This document shows, piece by piece, positions 9,059 through 20,668 of a DNA stretch of 64,000 nucleotides (its first letter is position 1; each line of letters starts with the position of its first letter). The DNA is from Shimia biformata. GTDB lineage: Bacteria; Pseudomonadota; Alphaproteobacteria; Rhodobacterales; Rhodobacteraceae. A model generated the notes under the pieces. The model was given only the letters and a program-made list of their open reading frames with translations. It was not told the origin of the DNA and made no database searches. The stretch spans positions 1,521,475 through 1,585,474 of the forward strand of contig NZ_JAFEJK010000001.1 of the NCBI RefSeq assembly GCF_016888515.1, written 5' to 3'. The translations under genes were made by a program, and so were the position numbers.

Positions 9059-9412
9059 GCGAAAACTCGTGGTCTTAGTCAAGAAACAACCTAACCGTGA
9101 AAGTGTCCCGATGTCCAAGACTATAATGCGATCTGTTGCCGCCGAGTTAACCAATCATAAGTGCTTGCCCTTGTTCCAAGGTGTCAGACGTTTGCGGTCT
9201 TGACGCGGCTGTTGAGCACACCTTCACTAAAAGGTCAGCGATGTTCATGATAAATGGGTTTGGTAGCGGGCGTAGTGACTACGCTTGCTTCAAGTACGAC
9301 CCCAGAATCTTTGATTTACTTGCAGCTTTGCAAAATTGGTCCACAAAATGGCTTCAACCAAGTAGAAACCGTCCGGCAACATACTGATAAATATATACTT
9401 TTCAGGATTTAG
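9059..9412. other. island edge between DUF6932 gene and tRNA-Phe 3' end
   Basis: About 350 A+T-rich bases with no convincing gene. A short plus-strand open frame at 9181-9387 has no ribosome site and no recognisable product. This stretch should contain the promoter of the island operon and, if the island integrated at the tRNA, one attachment core at or inside the tRNA 3' end. I see no integrase remnant and no obvious second copy of the tRNA end in this window. Confidence 0.4.
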
Positions 9413-9487
9413 TGGTGCCCGGGGGCGGAATCGAACCACCGACACGAGGATTTTCAATCCACTGCTCTACCCCTGAGCTACCCGGGC
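9413..9487 (-). tRNA. tRNA-Phe (GAA)
   Basis: Read on the minus strand the 75 bases fold as a complete cloverleaf: acceptor GCCCGGG/CCCGGGC, D arm GCTC-AGGGGTA-GAGC, anticodon loop TTGAAAA with anticodon GAA, variable loop GTGTC, T arm GGTGG-TTCGATT-CCGCC, discriminator A and an encoded CCA. The anticodon stem GTGGA/TCCTC has one T-T mismatch at the 28-42 pair. The 3' end faces the defence island. Confidence 0.97.
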
Positions 9488-9521
9488 ACGGGTGAACGGC
9501 GTTGCGTTCGGGTGCGGTGCT

Positions 9522-9548
9522 TTTATGTCGGGGGGCGGGGCGTGTCCA
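9522..9548 (-). promoter_or_regulatory. possible tRNA-Phe promoter
   Basis: On the minus strand TGGACA (9548-9543) and CATAAA (9527-9522) are separated by 15 bases and lie about 35 bases upstream of the mature tRNA 5' end. The spacing is short for a sigma-70 promoter, so this is a weak call. A 16-base GC-rich palindrome TTTCGGCGCGCCGAAA lies further upstream at 9578-9593. Confidence 0.3.
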
Positions 9549-9751
9549 GAGGGTTCTTGGAAAAAAGTGACGGCTTTTTTCGGCGCGCCGAAATTGCCTT
9601 TGGACCTGCGGTGACCGGCGCCAGAAACACGGCTATTCCGGGTTGCATGGGATGCAGGGCGGGGATGTGTCTGCATGGGGTGGCTCGGGGCTTGGCAAGG
9701 CGGGTTTCAACGCGTATACGCGCGGCTTGATCCCAGTCTAGGAGTGACCCG

Positions 9752-10546
9752 ATGCCGGGCAGTGCAAATCTCAACATCATGATCAAGGCCGCGCGCAAGG
9801 CGGGGCGGTCGCTGGTCAAGGATTTCCGCGAAGTCGAGAACCTGCAGGTGTCGATGAAAGGCGCGGGCGATTTTGTCAGCCGCGCCGATGTTGCCGCTGA
9901 GAAGATCCTCAAAGAGGAACTGCTGGGCGCACGTCCGAACTATGGCTGGCTGGCCGAGGAAGAGGGCAAGGAGATCGAGGGCGCCGACCCGACCCGCCGC
10001 TGGATCGTCGATCCGCTGGACGGGACCACGAACTTCCTGCACGGTCTGCCGCACTGGGCGGTGTCGATTGCGCTGGAACATCGCGGCAAGATCGTCGCCG
10101 GGGTCATCTTCGATGCCGCCAAGGACGAGATGTATTTCGCCGAAAAGGGCGAAGGCGCCTGGATGAACGAGACTCGCATCCGCGTCTCGGGCCGTCACCG
10201 CATGATCGAGTCGATCTTTGCCACCGGCCTGCCATTTGGTGGTCGCGCCGATCTGCCGGCAACGATTCAGGACCTGGCCCGTCTTTTGCCCGCCACCGCC
10301 GGTGTGCGGCGCTGGGGGGCGGCGTCGCTGGACATGGCCTATGTTGCCTCTGGCCGCTACGACGGCTTCTGGGAGCGCGGGTTGAAACCCTGGGACATCG
10401 CGGCGGGTATCATCCTGGTGCAAGAGGCCGGTGGCCTGATCGAACCCCTGCGCGAAGGGGGCGATATCTTTGGGGATGGCGAGGTGATCTGTTCCAACGA
10501 GCCGATTTTCTCGCATTTTTCCAAGGTCATCCGGCAGCGTGGCTGA
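9752..10546 (+). CDS. suhB: inositol monophosphatase family protein
   Basis: The 264-residue protein is a Mg-dependent sugar phosphatase of the SuhB/IMPase family. The metal-site motifs are present: EE in GWLAEEEGKE, the WIVDPLDGTTNF signature at about residue 85-96, and WDIAAGIILVQEAGG near 215. The ATG at 9752 follows AGGAG with good spacing. In bacteria such enzymes dephosphorylate inositol phosphates or act with the transcription machinery (SuhB of E. coli); which applies here is not decided by sequence. It stands 42 bases upstream of the metallophosphoesterase gene, probably in the same transcript. Confidence 0.93.
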   Translation: MPGSANLNIMIKAARKAGRSLVKDFREVENLQVSMKGAGDFVSRADVAAEKILKEELLGARPNYGWLAEEEGKEIEGADPTRRWIVDPLDGTTNFLHGLPHWAVSIALEHRGKIVAGVIFDAAKDEMYFAEKGEGAWMNETRIRVSGRHRMIESIFATGLPFGGRADLPATIQDLARLLPATAGVRRWGAASLDMAYVASGRYDGFWERGLKPWDIAAGIILVQEAGGLIEPLREGGDIFGDGEVICSNEPIFSHFSKVIRQRG

Positions 10547-10588
10547 CACATGCTTGCCCGCTGTGCGATTTGCCGCTAGGCGGGTGAC

Positions 10589-11407
10589 ATGAGGATCCTT
10601 TTTCTTGGTGATGTGATGGGCCGCGCCGGGCGCGCGGCGATTGTCGAGCGGCTGCCAAAGCTGCGCGACGACTGGCGGCTGGATTTCGTCGTTGTCAATT
10701 GTGAGAACGCGTCGAACGGGATGGGGCTCAGCGCCGCCCATGCCAAGCTGCTTCTGGACGCGGGCGCGGATTGCCTGACGCTGGGCGACCATGCGTTTGA
10801 CCAGAAGGACATGCTGCAATTCATCCAGACCGAGCCGCGCATCCTGCGGCCGCTGAACTTTGCCCAAGGCGACGTTCCGGGGCGCGGGCACCGCGTGTTC
10901 GAGGCGCGCGGCGGACGCAAGGTTCTGGTCACGCAGGTCCTGGGTCAGGTCTTTATGAAGCGGCCGTTCGCGGATCCGTTCTCGGCCATTGATGCGGTGT
11001 TGAAATCGCACCCGCGGGGCGGGCTGGTGCAGGCCAGCATCGTCGATATCCACTGTGAAGCCACCTCCGAAAAGATGGGTATGGGGCATTTCTGTGATGG
11101 CCGTGCCACGCTGGTCGTGGGCACCCATACCCATGTCCCCACCGCCGACACCCAGATCCTGCCGGGCGGCACCGCGTTTCAGTCGGATGCGGGCATGTGT
11201 GGCGACTATGACTCGGTCATCGGGATGGAAAAGGTCGAACCGATGCGCCGTTTCGTGACCGGCATGGCCAAGTCGCGCTTCACCCCGGCCACGGGCGAGG
11301 CGACGTTGTCCGGCGTCTATATAGAGACCGACGACAGGACCGGCACCGCCACGCGGATCGAGATGGTCCGGCAGGGCGGCCGTCTAGCGCAGGCCGGACC
11401 GGAATGA
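10589..11407 (+). CDS. YmdB-type metallophosphoesterase (TIGR00282 family)
   Basis: The 272-residue protein belongs to the YmdB family, a dinuclear-metal phosphodiesterase that in Bacillus acts on cyclic nucleotides. Metal-ligand motifs are visible in order: GDVMGRAGR (residue 6), NCENASNGMGLS (37), TLGDHAFDQ, DIHCEATSEKMG, GTHTHVPTADTQ and GDYDSVIGM. Length is normal for the family. The stop overlaps the ATG of the EamA transporter gene (ATGA), so the two are translationally coupled. The natural substrate is unknown. Confidence 0.92.
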   Translation: MRILFLGDVMGRAGRAAIVERLPKLRDDWRLDFVVVNCENASNGMGLSAAHAKLLLDAGADCLTLGDHAFDQKDMLQFIQTEPRILRPLNFAQGDVPGRGHRVFEARGGRKVLVTQVLGQVFMKRPFADPFSAIDAVLKSHPRGGLVQASIVDIHCEATSEKMGMGHFCDGRATLVVGTHTHVPTADTQILPGGTAFQSDAGMCGDYDSVIGMEKVEPMRRFVTGMAKSRFTPATGEATLSGVYIETDDRTGTATRIEMVRQGGRLAQAGPE

Positions 11408-12339
11408 GCGGCAACCTCGGGTCGGGGCGGCTGTTTGCCATCCTACTTCTTCTTGGGGCGGGATGGGGGCTGACCCAGCCATTGACCAAGATCGCGGTCA
11501 GCGAGGGGTATCAGCCCCTGGGGTTGATCTTCTGGCAAATGGTGATCGGCGCCGTGTTCTTGGGGGCGCTGCGACTGGCGACCGGGAAGCCGGTGACCCT
11601 GCCGTTGAAACACCTGTGGTTCTTCATCCTGATTGCCCTGATCGGAACCGTGGTGCCCAACAGCTTTTCCTACAAGGCGGCAACGCATCTGCCCGGCGGG
11701 GTGATGGCGATCGTGATTTCGCTGGTGCCGATCTTTGCCTTTCCGATCGCGCTGATGATGGGGACCGACCGATTCAACTGGCTGCGTCTTGGCGGGCTGA
11801 TTGCCGGGTTTGTTGGCGTCGCCTTCCTTGCCAATCCACAAAGCCTGCCGGATGCGGCGCTGGTGGTCTGGATCCCGGTCGCGCTGATCGCACCGCTTTG
11901 TTACGGGTTTGAGGGCAATATCGTTGCGAAATGGGGCACGCATGGGCTTGGCCCCGGTCACGTACTGTTTGGCGCCTCGGTGGTCGGCGCGCTGATCGCG
12001 CTGCCCTTGGCGGTGGTGTCCGGCCAGTTCATCGACCCGCGCACCGACTGGAATGCGCCCGAGTTCGCGCTGGTGGGCACGTCGGTGATCCACGTGCTGG
12101 TTTACACGGGCTATGTCTGGATGGTGGGCGCGGCGGGCGCGGTCTTTGCCGCGCAGGTCAGCTATATCGTCACCGGCACAGGCGTTGTCTGGTCGATGAT
12201 CCTGCTGGCCGAGCGCTATACGCTTTGGGTCTGGGCGGCGCTGGCGCTGATCCTGGCCGGCATGTTCCTTGTTCAGCCGCGACAAGGTAATCCTGTTGCC
12301 GAGGCGGATGCATTCGGCAAGAATGGCGGCAATCGTTGA
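11404..12339 (+). CDS. EamA-family (DMT superfamily) transporter
   Basis: The 311-residue membrane protein has about ten hydrophobic segments arranged as two EamA repeats, the plan of drug/metabolite transporters. Recognisable pieces are GAGWGLTQPLTKIAV at the N-terminus and the loop VVPNSFSYKAATHLPGG, where EamA proteins place their conserved substrate-path residues. The C-terminus is hydrophilic. It is coupled to the upstream phosphodiesterase gene by a 4-base overlap. The substrate cannot be told from sequence; family members export amino acids, metabolites or drugs. Confidence 0.88.
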   Translation: MSGNLGSGRLFAILLLLGAGWGLTQPLTKIAVSEGYQPLGLIFWQMVIGAVFLGALRLATGKPVTLPLKHLWFFILIALIGTVVPNSFSYKAATHLPGGVMAIVISLVPIFAFPIALMMGTDRFNWLRLGGLIAGFVGVAFLANPQSLPDAALVVWIPVALIAPLCYGFEGNIVAKWGTHGLGPGHVLFGASVVGALIALPLAVVSGQFIDPRTDWNAPEFALVGTSVIHVLVYTGYVWMVGAAGAVFAAQVSYIVTGTGVVWSMILLAERYTLWVWAALALILAGMFLVQPRQGNPVAEADAFGKNGGNR

Positions 12340-12354
12340 GAGATCTGAAAATAG

Positions 12355-14139
12355 ATGCTTGAGCTCTTTGAGTTTTCACAGACCACGCAGGCCCTGATTG
12401 CGCTTGCCACGGTCGCCTTGATGTTTGTCCTTTTCCTGCGTGAAAGCTTCCCGGCGGAAGTCGTGGCGCTTACCGGTGTCTCTCTGCTTCTGGTTCTTGG
12501 GGTGCTGCCCTATGACATGGCGCTCGACGTGCTGTCGAACCCGGCGCCCTGGACCATTGCGGCGATGTTCATCGTGATGGGCGGGCTGGTGCGCACGGGG
12601 GCTTTGTCGGCCTTTACCCACATGGCCGACAAACAGGCCAAGACCAACCCGAAACTGGCGATCGCCATGCTGATGGCCTTTGTCATCGTCGCCTCGGCGG
12701 TGGTGTCGAACACGCCTGTTGTCGTCGTGATGATCCCGGTCTTCATCCAGCTTGCCAAAACCCTGGGCACCCATGCGTCAAAACTGCTGATCCCGCTCAG
12801 CTATGCCGCGATCCTCGGGGGCACGCTAACCCTGATCGGGACCTCGACCAACCTTCTGGTTGATGGTGTCGCGCGGGCGCAGGGGCTTGAGCCCTTTACC
12901 ATTTTTGAGGTCACGCCGCTTGGATTGATCCTGGTGGCCTGGGGCATGTTCTATCTCTGGGCCTTCGGTTCCAAGCTGCTGCCGTCCCGCGACAGCATGG
13001 CCAGCCTTTTGTCGCGCGACTCGTCGAGCAAGAAGTTCTTTACCGAGGCGGTGATCCCGCCGGAGTCGAACCTGATCGGCCGCGAGGTCCAGGGGGTTCA
13101 GCTGTTCAAGCGCGACGGTGTGCGGCTGGTCGATGTGATCCGCGGCGACCTGTCCCTGCGGCGCAATCTTGAGGGGGTCGAATTGCAGGTTGGCGACCGT
13201 GTCGTCCTGCGGACCCGCATGACCGAGCTTCTGTCTTTGCAACGCAACAAATCCCTGAAGCGGCTTGATCAGGTCGGCGCGGTCGAGACCTCGACCGTCG
13301 AGGTTCTGATCACACCGGGTTGCAAGATGGTGGGCCGGTCACTGGGCTCGATGCGCCTGCGCCGCCGCTTCGGGGTCTACCCGCTGGCGGTACACCGGCG
13401 GAACCAGAATATCGGCCAGCAGCTGGATCAGCTGGTGGTGCGGGTCGGCGATACGCTTCTCCTGGAAGGGGCGCCCGAGGACATCCAGCGCCTCGCGCGT
13501 GAAATGGAACTGGTTGACGTAAGCCAGCCTTCAGAGCGCGAATTCCGCCGCGGCAAGGCGCCGATTGCCCTTGCCGCGCTGGTGGGGATCGTGGTTCTGG
13601 CCGGGTTTGGGGTCGCGCCGATCTTCTTCCTGTCTATCCTTGCCGTGGCAGTGGTTCTGGTGACCCGCTGCATTGACGCGGACGAGGCATTTTCCTTTGT
13701 CGATGGCCGCCTTCTGGCGCTGATCTTTGCCATGCTTGCCATCGGCGCGGCGCTGGAAAGTTCGGGTGCGGTGTCGCTGATCGTGGGCTTTGTCGCGCCG
13801 TTTCTGGGCAAGCTGCCGCCTTTCCTGGTGGTCTGGGCGGTCTATCTTCTGACCTCGATCCTGACAGAACTGGTGTCAAACAACGCCGTTGCGGTTGTTG
13901 TGACACCGATTGCCATCGGGCTGGCCAGCGCGATGGGCATCGATCCGCGCCCCTTGGTGGTGGCGGTGATGGTGGCAGCCTCGGCGTCCTTCGCGACACC
14001 CATCGGCTATCAGACCAACATGATGGTCTATGGCCCCGGCGGTTATCGCTTCAGCGACTTCCTGAAGGTGGGGATTCCGTTGAACCTGTCGGTGGGGTTG
14101 CTGGCCTCGGCGATCATTCCGATGATCTGGCCGCTGTAA
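12355..14139 (+). CDS. SLC13-type permease with central TrkA-C domains
   Basis: The 594-residue protein has an N-terminal block of membrane helices, a soluble insert at about 215-390 containing two TrkA-C-like domains (NLIGREVQGVQLF, GDRVVLRTRM; then CKMVGRSLGSMRLRRRFG, VGDTLLLEG), and a C-terminal membrane block. Both SLC13/DASS signatures are present: VVSNTPVVVV in the first half and LVSNNAVAVVVTP in the second, plus IGTSTNLLVDG. Family members move di- or tricarboxylates, sulfate or similar anions with sodium. The insert may bind a regulatory nucleotide. The gene ends at the strong terminator shared with lpdA. Confidence 0.9.
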   Translation: MLELFEFSQTTQALIALATVALMFVLFLRESFPAEVVALTGVSLLLVLGVLPYDMALDVLSNPAPWTIAAMFIVMGGLVRTGALSAFTHMADKQAKTNPKLAIAMLMAFVIVASAVVSNTPVVVVMIPVFIQLAKTLGTHASKLLIPLSYAAILGGTLTLIGTSTNLLVDGVARAQGLEPFTIFEVTPLGLILVAWGMFYLWAFGSKLLPSRDSMASLLSRDSSSKKFFTEAVIPPESNLIGREVQGVQLFKRDGVRLVDVIRGDLSLRRNLEGVELQVGDRVVLRTRMTELLSLQRNKSLKRLDQVGAVETSTVEVLITPGCKMVGRSLGSMRLRRRFGVYPLAVHRRNQNIGQQLDQLVVRVGDTLLLEGAPEDIQRLAREMELVDVSQPSEREFRRGKAPIALAALVGIVVLAGFGVAPIFFLSILAVAVVLVTRCIDADEAFSFVDGRLLALIFAMLAIGAALESSGAVSLIVGFVAPFLGKLPPFLVVWAVYLLTSILTELVSNNAVAVVVTPIAIGLASAMGIDPRPLVVAVMVAASASFATPIGYQTNMMVYGPGGYRFSDFLKVGIPLNLSVGLLASAIIPMIWPL

Positions 14140-14147
14140 GTGTGGGC

Positions 14148-14214
14148 AGGGGGCGCTGCCCCCTCGCTTGAAAACAGGTTTTCAAGCTTCACCCCCGAGG
14201 TATTTGGAGAAAGA
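14148..14214. repeat. extragenic palindromic repeat, roseobacter type
   Basis: A G/C tract, then a perfect hairpin GCTTGAAAAC-AG-GTTTTCAAGC (14166-14187), followed by ACCCCCGAGGTATTTGG. A similarly built element (hairpin followed later by GCGGGGGTATTGGGG) is found at 28632-28700. Elements ending in a C/G-rich box plus GTATTT are common between genes in Rhodobacterales; their function is unknown. Confidence 0.5.
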
Positions 14215-14215
14215 G

Positions 14216-14255
14216 AAAACGCCGCCCCGCGTCTGTCCGGGGCGGCGTTTTTTTT
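14216..14255. terminator. bidirectional intrinsic terminator
   Basis: A perfect 14-bp stem, AAAACGCCGCCCCG (14216-14229) and CGGGGCGGCGTTTT (14238-14251), with an 8-base loop and a T-run on the plus strand to 14255. The A-run on the 5' side gives a T-run for the opposite strand. It lies between the convergent SLC13 and lpdA genes and can serve both. Confidence 0.92.
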
Positions 14256-14258
14256 GGG

Positions 14259-15995
14259 TTACTTGCGCTTTTTCGGCGGCATCAGGTCGGTGATCGTGCC
14301 TTCGAACATCTCGGCGGCGAAGTTCACCGTTTCGCTGAGCGTCGGGTGCGGGTGGATCGTATGACCAAGGTCCACGGCATCCGCCCCCATCTCGATCGCC
14401 AGCGCGACCTCGGCGATCAGGTCGCCGGCGTTTGGCCCGACGATCCCGGCGCCGATCACGCGGTCGGTTTCCTCGTCGAAGATCAGCTTGGTGATGCCTT
14501 CGGACCGTCCCAGCGACAGTGAGCGGCCCGACGCGGCCCAGGGGAACACGCCCTTGCCGACCTTGACGCCATCGGCCTTGGCCTGCGCCTCGGTCACGCC
14601 GACCCAGGCGACCTCGGGGTCGGTATAGGCGACCGACGGGATCACGCGGGCGTCGAAATGGCGCTTGTGACCAGCCGCGACCTCGGCGGCAACCTTGCCC
14701 TCATGCACGGCCTTGTGCGCCAGCATCGGCTGGCCGACCACGTCGCCGATGGCGAAGATATGGGGCTGTCCGGTGCGCTGCTGGCTGTCGACGGGGATGA
14801 AGCCTCGTTCATCCACGGCAACCCCTGCGGCGGCGGCATTGATCTTGGCCCCGTTCGGGCGGCGGCCGACAGCGACCAGAACCTTGTCGAACGTATCCGT
14901 GACCTCTCCGTCCGGGCCTTCCATCGTGACCTTGAGCCCCTTTTTCTGCGCTTCGACAGCGGTGACCTTCGTCTTGGTCAGGATCGCCTCGTACCGGCCC
15001 TCGATCCGCTTGTGCAGCGGTTTCACGATATCCTTGTCGGCGCCGGGAATGATCTGGTCCATGAACTCGACAATGGTCACTTTCGATCCCAGTGCGTCGT
15101 AAACCGTGGCCATTTCCAGCCCGATGATGCCGCCACCCAGAACCAGAAGGCGTTTCGGCACGTCAGCCAGTTCCAACGCCCCGGTCGAGTCGATCACGCG
15201 GTCGTCGTCATGCGGGATGAAGGGCAGGGTGACGGGTTCGGACCCGGCAGCGATGATGCATTGGTCAAAGCTGACGGTGGTCTTCTGGCCGTCATTGTCG
15301 ACCTCGATCATGTTCGGCCCGGTGAAGCTGCCATAGCCGTTCACGACCTGAACCTTGCGGCCCTTGGCAAGCCCGGCCAGACCGCCGGTCAGCTGTTTGA
15401 CCACGCTTTCCTTCCAGCTGCGCAGCTGGTCGATATCGACCTTGGGCTTGGCAAAGGTGATGCCGTGTTCGCCCATCTCCTCGGCCTCGGTGATGACCTT
15501 GGCGGCGTGCAGCATGGCTTTCGAGGGGATACAGCCAACATTCAGGCAGACCCCGCCCAGCGACGAGTCCTTCTCGATCAGCACGACCTTCTTGCCGAGA
15601 TCGGCAGCACGGAAGGCGGCGGTGTACCCGCCGGGGCCAGAGCCCAGAACCACCACTTCGGCATGCACATCGCCTGCGCCGGTTGCAGTTCCGGTGGCCG
15701 CGACAGCCTGTGGTGCGGCGGGGGCGGCGACCTCGGGTTTCGGGGCTTCGGCAGCAGCTGCGCCACCTTCGGCCTCCAGCACAAGGATCAGTGATCCTTC
15801 GCCCACCTTGTCACCTTCCGCGACCTTGATTTCCTTCACCACACCAGCGGCGGGCGAGGGGACTTCCATCGTCGCCTTGTCGCTTTCCAGTTCGATCAGC
15901 GGGTCCTCTTCGGCCACGGTGTCGCCCACGGCCACAAGGATCGCCACCACGGGCACTTCCGAGAAATCACCGATATCGGGTACTTTGACGTCCAT
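14259..15995 (-). CDS. lpdA: dihydrolipoyl dehydrogenase (E3) with N-terminal lipoyl domain
   Basis: The 578-residue E3 reoxidises dihydrolipoamide in the pyruvate dehydrogenase complex. Residues 1-75 form a lipoyl domain with the modified lysine K40 in [11 protein letters not shown], then an Ala/Pro-rich linker, then a complete E3: FAD site [14 protein letters not shown], redox pair [16 protein letters not shown] site [13 protein letters not shown], and the C-terminal catalytic HPHPTLSE. Fusion of a lipoyl domain to E3 is known in some bacteria but makes the chain longer than the usual ~465 residues. It is the last gene of aceE-aceF-lpdA, 13 bases after aceF. Confidence 0.96.
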   Translation of the reverse strand: MDVKVPDIGDFSEVPVVAILVAVGDTVAEEDPLIELESDKATMEVPSPAAGVVKEIKVAEGDKVGEGSLILVLEAEGGAAAAEAPKPEVAAPAAPQAVAATGTATGAGDVHAEVVVLGSGPGGYTAAFRAADLGKKVVLIEKDSSLGGVCLNVGCIPSKAMLHAAKVITEAEEMGEHGITFAKPKVDIDQLRSWKESVVKQLTGGLAGLAKGRKVQVVNGYGSFTGPNMIEVDNDGQKTTVSFDQCIIAAGSEPVTLPFIPHDDDRVIDSTGALELADVPKRLLVLGGGIIGLEMATVYDALGSKVTIVEFMDQIIPGADKDIVKPLHKRIEGRYEAILTKTKVTAVEAQKKGLKVTMEGPDGEVTDTFDKVLVAVGRRPNGAKINAAAAGVAVDERGFIPVDSQQRTGQPHIFAIGDVVGQPMLAHKAVHEGKVAAEVAAGHKRHFDARVIPSVAYTDPEVAWVGVTEAQAKADGVKVGKGVFPWAASGRSLSLGRSEGITKLIFDEETDRVIGAGIVGPNAGDLIAEVALAIEMGADAVDLGHTIHPHPTLSETVNFAAEMFEGTITDLMPPKKRK

Positions 15996-16008
15996 CAGAT
16001 TGTCCCCC

Positions 16009-17274
16009 TTACCACATCAACTTGCGCATATCGCCAAGCAGGGTCTTGAGCGTCACGCAGAAGCGTGCAGCCAGTGCCCCGTCAATGGCGCGGTGATCGT
16101 AGGACAGCGACAAGGGCTGCATCAGGCGCGGCACAAACTCCTCGCCGTTCCAGACCGGGGCCATCTTGGACCGTGTCAGGCCAAGGATCGCCACTTCGGG
16201 CGCGTTCACGATCGGGGTGAACGAGGTGCCGCCGATGCCGCCAAGCGACGAGATGGTGAAGGTCGCGCCCTGCATGTCGGGGCCTTTCAACTCGCCTGCA
16301 CGCGCCTTGGCGGACAGTTCCATCAGGTCTTTAGAAATCTCGACCAGACCCTTGCGGTCGGCATCCTTGATCACCGGCACGACTAGGCCGTTGGGCGTAT
16401 CCGCCGCAAAGCCGATATTGTAGAAATCTTTCTTGATCAGCTTGTCGCCATCCGGGTGGATCGACGAGTTCACTTCCCAGTGCTGTTTCAGCGCCGAAAC
16501 GCTGGCCTTGATCACGAAGGACAAGAGCGTCACGCGATAGCCTTCTTCCTTGGCCGCCGTGTCCATTTCCTTGCGATAGGCGTCCAGTTCGGTGATGTCG
16601 GCCTCGTCATTATGGGTGACATGCGGGACGTTCAGCCAGGACCGATGCAGGGCCGGGCCGCTGATCTTCTTGATGCGCGGCATCTCGACGTCCTCGGTGG
16701 GGCCGAATTTCGAGAAATCCACAACCGGGATCGGCGGAATACCCATGCCGCCCTGCGCGCCGCCTGCGGCAGGCGCGGAAGCGGTCGAGGATTTGAGGAA
16801 GGCGGTCACGTCCTCGCGCAGGATACGTCCCTTGCGGCCCGTGCCGTTGATCTTGGCAAGGTCCACTTCCAGTTGCCGGGCAAAGGCGCGCACCGACGGC
16901 GATGCGTGGGCCTTTCCGAACCCGGCATCGGTCACGACCGGCGCGGGGGCAGGGGCTGCCGCAGGCGCGGCGGGCGCAGGGGCCGCTGCTGGTGCGGCTG
17001 CAGAGGCTGCAGGGGCTGCGGCGGGCGCTTCGGCTGCACCGTCAGCTTCCAGGATCAGAACCAGAGAACCTTGGGAAACGTTATCCCCTTCTGCGACCTT
17101 GATCTCGACCACCTTGCCCGCGGCGGGCGAGGGCACTTCCATCGTCGCCTTGTCGCTTTCCAGTTCGACAATCGGGTCTTCTTCCGCGATCACATCGCCG
17201 ACAGACACCAGAACGCTGACGACCGGGACGTCCGAGAAATCGCCGATATCGGGAACTTTCACTTCAATAGCCAT
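16009..17274 (-). CDS. aceF: pyruvate dehydrogenase E2, dihydrolipoyl acetyltransferase
   Basis: The 421-residue E2 transfers the acetyl group to CoA and forms the core of the complex. It has one lipoyl domain (1-76, K42 in [11 protein letters not shown]), an Ala/Pro linker, the E1/E3-binding domain ([26 protein letters not shown]), a second linker, and the catalytic domain ending with YDHRAIDGA, whose His and Asp are catalytic. I chose the ATG at 17274 because GAGAGGAGAA precedes it and the protein then opens [11 protein letters not shown]; an in-frame TTG at 17301 is less likely. The single lipoyl domain on E2 is complemented by the one on E3. Confidence 0.95.
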   Translation of the reverse strand: MAIEVKVPDIGDFSDVPVVSVLVSVGDVIAEEDPIVELESDKATMEVPSPAAGKVVEIKVAEGDNVSQGSLVLILEADGAAEAPAAAPAASAAAPAAAPAPAAPAAAPAPAPVVTDAGFGKAHASPSVRAFARQLEVDLAKINGTGRKGRILREDVTAFLKSSTASAPAAGGAQGGMGIPPIPVVDFSKFGPTEDVEMPRIKKISGPALHRSWLNVPHVTHNDEADITELDAYRKEMDTAAKEEGYRVTLLSFVIKASVSALKQHWEVNSSIHPDGDKLIKKDFYNIGFAADTPNGLVVPVIKDADRKGLVEISKDLMELSAKARAGELKGPDMQGATFTISSLGGIGGTSFTPIVNAPEVAILGLTRSKMAPVWNGEEFVPRLMQPLSLSYDHRAIDGALAARFCVTLKTLLGDMRKLMW

Positions 17275-17297
17275 GTTCAATTCTCCTCTCGTCCCGC

Positions 17298-19955
<2,658 letters not shown>

Positions 19956-19995
19956 GAAGCGCTCCTCCTCCTGGGTTACGTGGCGTTCACTTCTT

Positions 19996-20015
19996 ATAGT
20001 TTAACGTTAAACTAT
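19996..20015. promoter_or_regulatory. perfect 20-base palindrome upstream of aceE
   Basis: ATAGTTTAACGTTAAACTAT is a perfect inverted repeat centred 50 bases upstream of the aceE start. The size and A/T-rich arms are typical of a dimeric repressor operator, and the position would overlap or follow the core promoter. The regulator is not identified. Confidence 0.7.
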
Positions 20016-20261
20016 TTAGGTAGGCGCATTGACGCAGGGCTGTTATGCGCTGGGCGGGATGCTGTGCGGGGCGGGGGCGCTGGGTGCGCTTTGGCCAAGG
20101 GGTAGCGGTGCCGGGCGGCGTGAGTGTGGGTGGATGAAGGGGGTGGCCTCTTGGTCTGTGCGCCCGAAACGATCACGGTAATCAGCAGCGACGATGCATG
20201 CGGCCATCCCCGGTGCCTTATATGGTTTTCAGGTCCGGAGACACAATTTGATCTTGCGGCA

Positions 20262-20314
20262 TGGGAACTCATGCGGAGCGTGGGAATTCATGGTCCAGAT
20301 GGGAATTCATGGGG
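20262..20314 (+). repeat. three 19-base direct repeats built from MraZ-like boxes
   Basis: TGGGAACTCATGCGG, TGGGAATTCATGGTC and TGGGAATTCATGGGG start at 20262, 20281 and 20300, a strict 19-base period. Each copy is a TGGGN-N5-TGGGN arrangement (the first two with one or two mismatches in the second half), the spacing of the MraZ operator known from E. coli. They lie about 650 bases upstream of mraZ and 310 bases upstream of aceE. Confidence 0.75.
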
Positions 20315-20459
20315 CGTTGCGAGGGCGTCATTGGTTCCCACGCCAAGCGCAATGCGCCGAATCATACTGGATTTCTATAAAATTTCGCGATTTGTCGCCG
20401 TGTTTTCCCGGACACATTGCGTTCAGATGCCCGCGATTCGACGGATGTGCCGAAAATAT

Positions 20460-20486
20460 TGGGAAAACATGGGAAGAAATTTGGGT
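20460..20486 (+). promoter_or_regulatory. second MraZ-like box cluster
   Basis: TGGGA-AAACA-TGGGA at 20460-20474 has exact TGGGN-N5-TGGGN spacing, followed by another TGGGT at 20482. The arm GGGAAAAC is also the inverse of GTTTTCCC at 20402-20409. Confidence 0.55.
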
Positions 20487-20550
20487 CACCATCAATGACA
20501 CAATATATAGTTGAAAAGCGACCGATGTTTGGAATATGGTGTGTTTGTTC

Positions 20551-20559
20551 TGTGGATAA
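20551..20559 (-). promoter_or_regulatory. perfect DnaA box
   Basis: TGTGGATAA is the exact complement of the consensus DnaA box TTATCCACA. It sits alone in the A+T-rich part of the aceE-mraZ gap. A role in coupling replication initiator level to the division operon is possible; a chance occurrence cannot be excluded. Confidence 0.5.
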
Positions 20560-20634
20560 CTGATCAATATCCTGATTTTCCACCCCCCGAGAAACAACAT
20601 CTGGTGCATATGGGGTGCAAATACTTGTTGATTT

Positions 20635-20647
20635 CCATGAATTCCCA
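20635..20647 (-). promoter_or_regulatory. inverted MraZ-like box at the mraZ promoter
   Basis: CCATGAATTCCCA is the reverse complement of TGGGAATTCATGG, identical to the core of the repeats at 20281 and 20300. It lies immediately upstream of a -10-like TAGATA (20657-20662), where a bound repressor would block transcription of the leader. Confidence 0.6.
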
Positions 20648-20668
20648 TGTCATCCCTAGATACACGAT

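Noticed and set aside
9181-9387. Small plus-strand open frame at the island edge
   Set aside because: No ribosome site and no family resemblance; A+T-rich composition alone gives short frames.
1-9412. Possible hsdM or integrase hidden in the island
   Set aside because: No NPPF/Y-type methyltransferase motif and no tyrosine-recombinase pattern appear in any of the island proteins read here.
9413-9487. tRNA-Phe as a decayed or pseudo-tRNA because of the 28-42 T-T mismatch
   Set aside because: All other stems pair perfectly, CCA is encoded and the anticodon loop is standard, so it is taken as functional.
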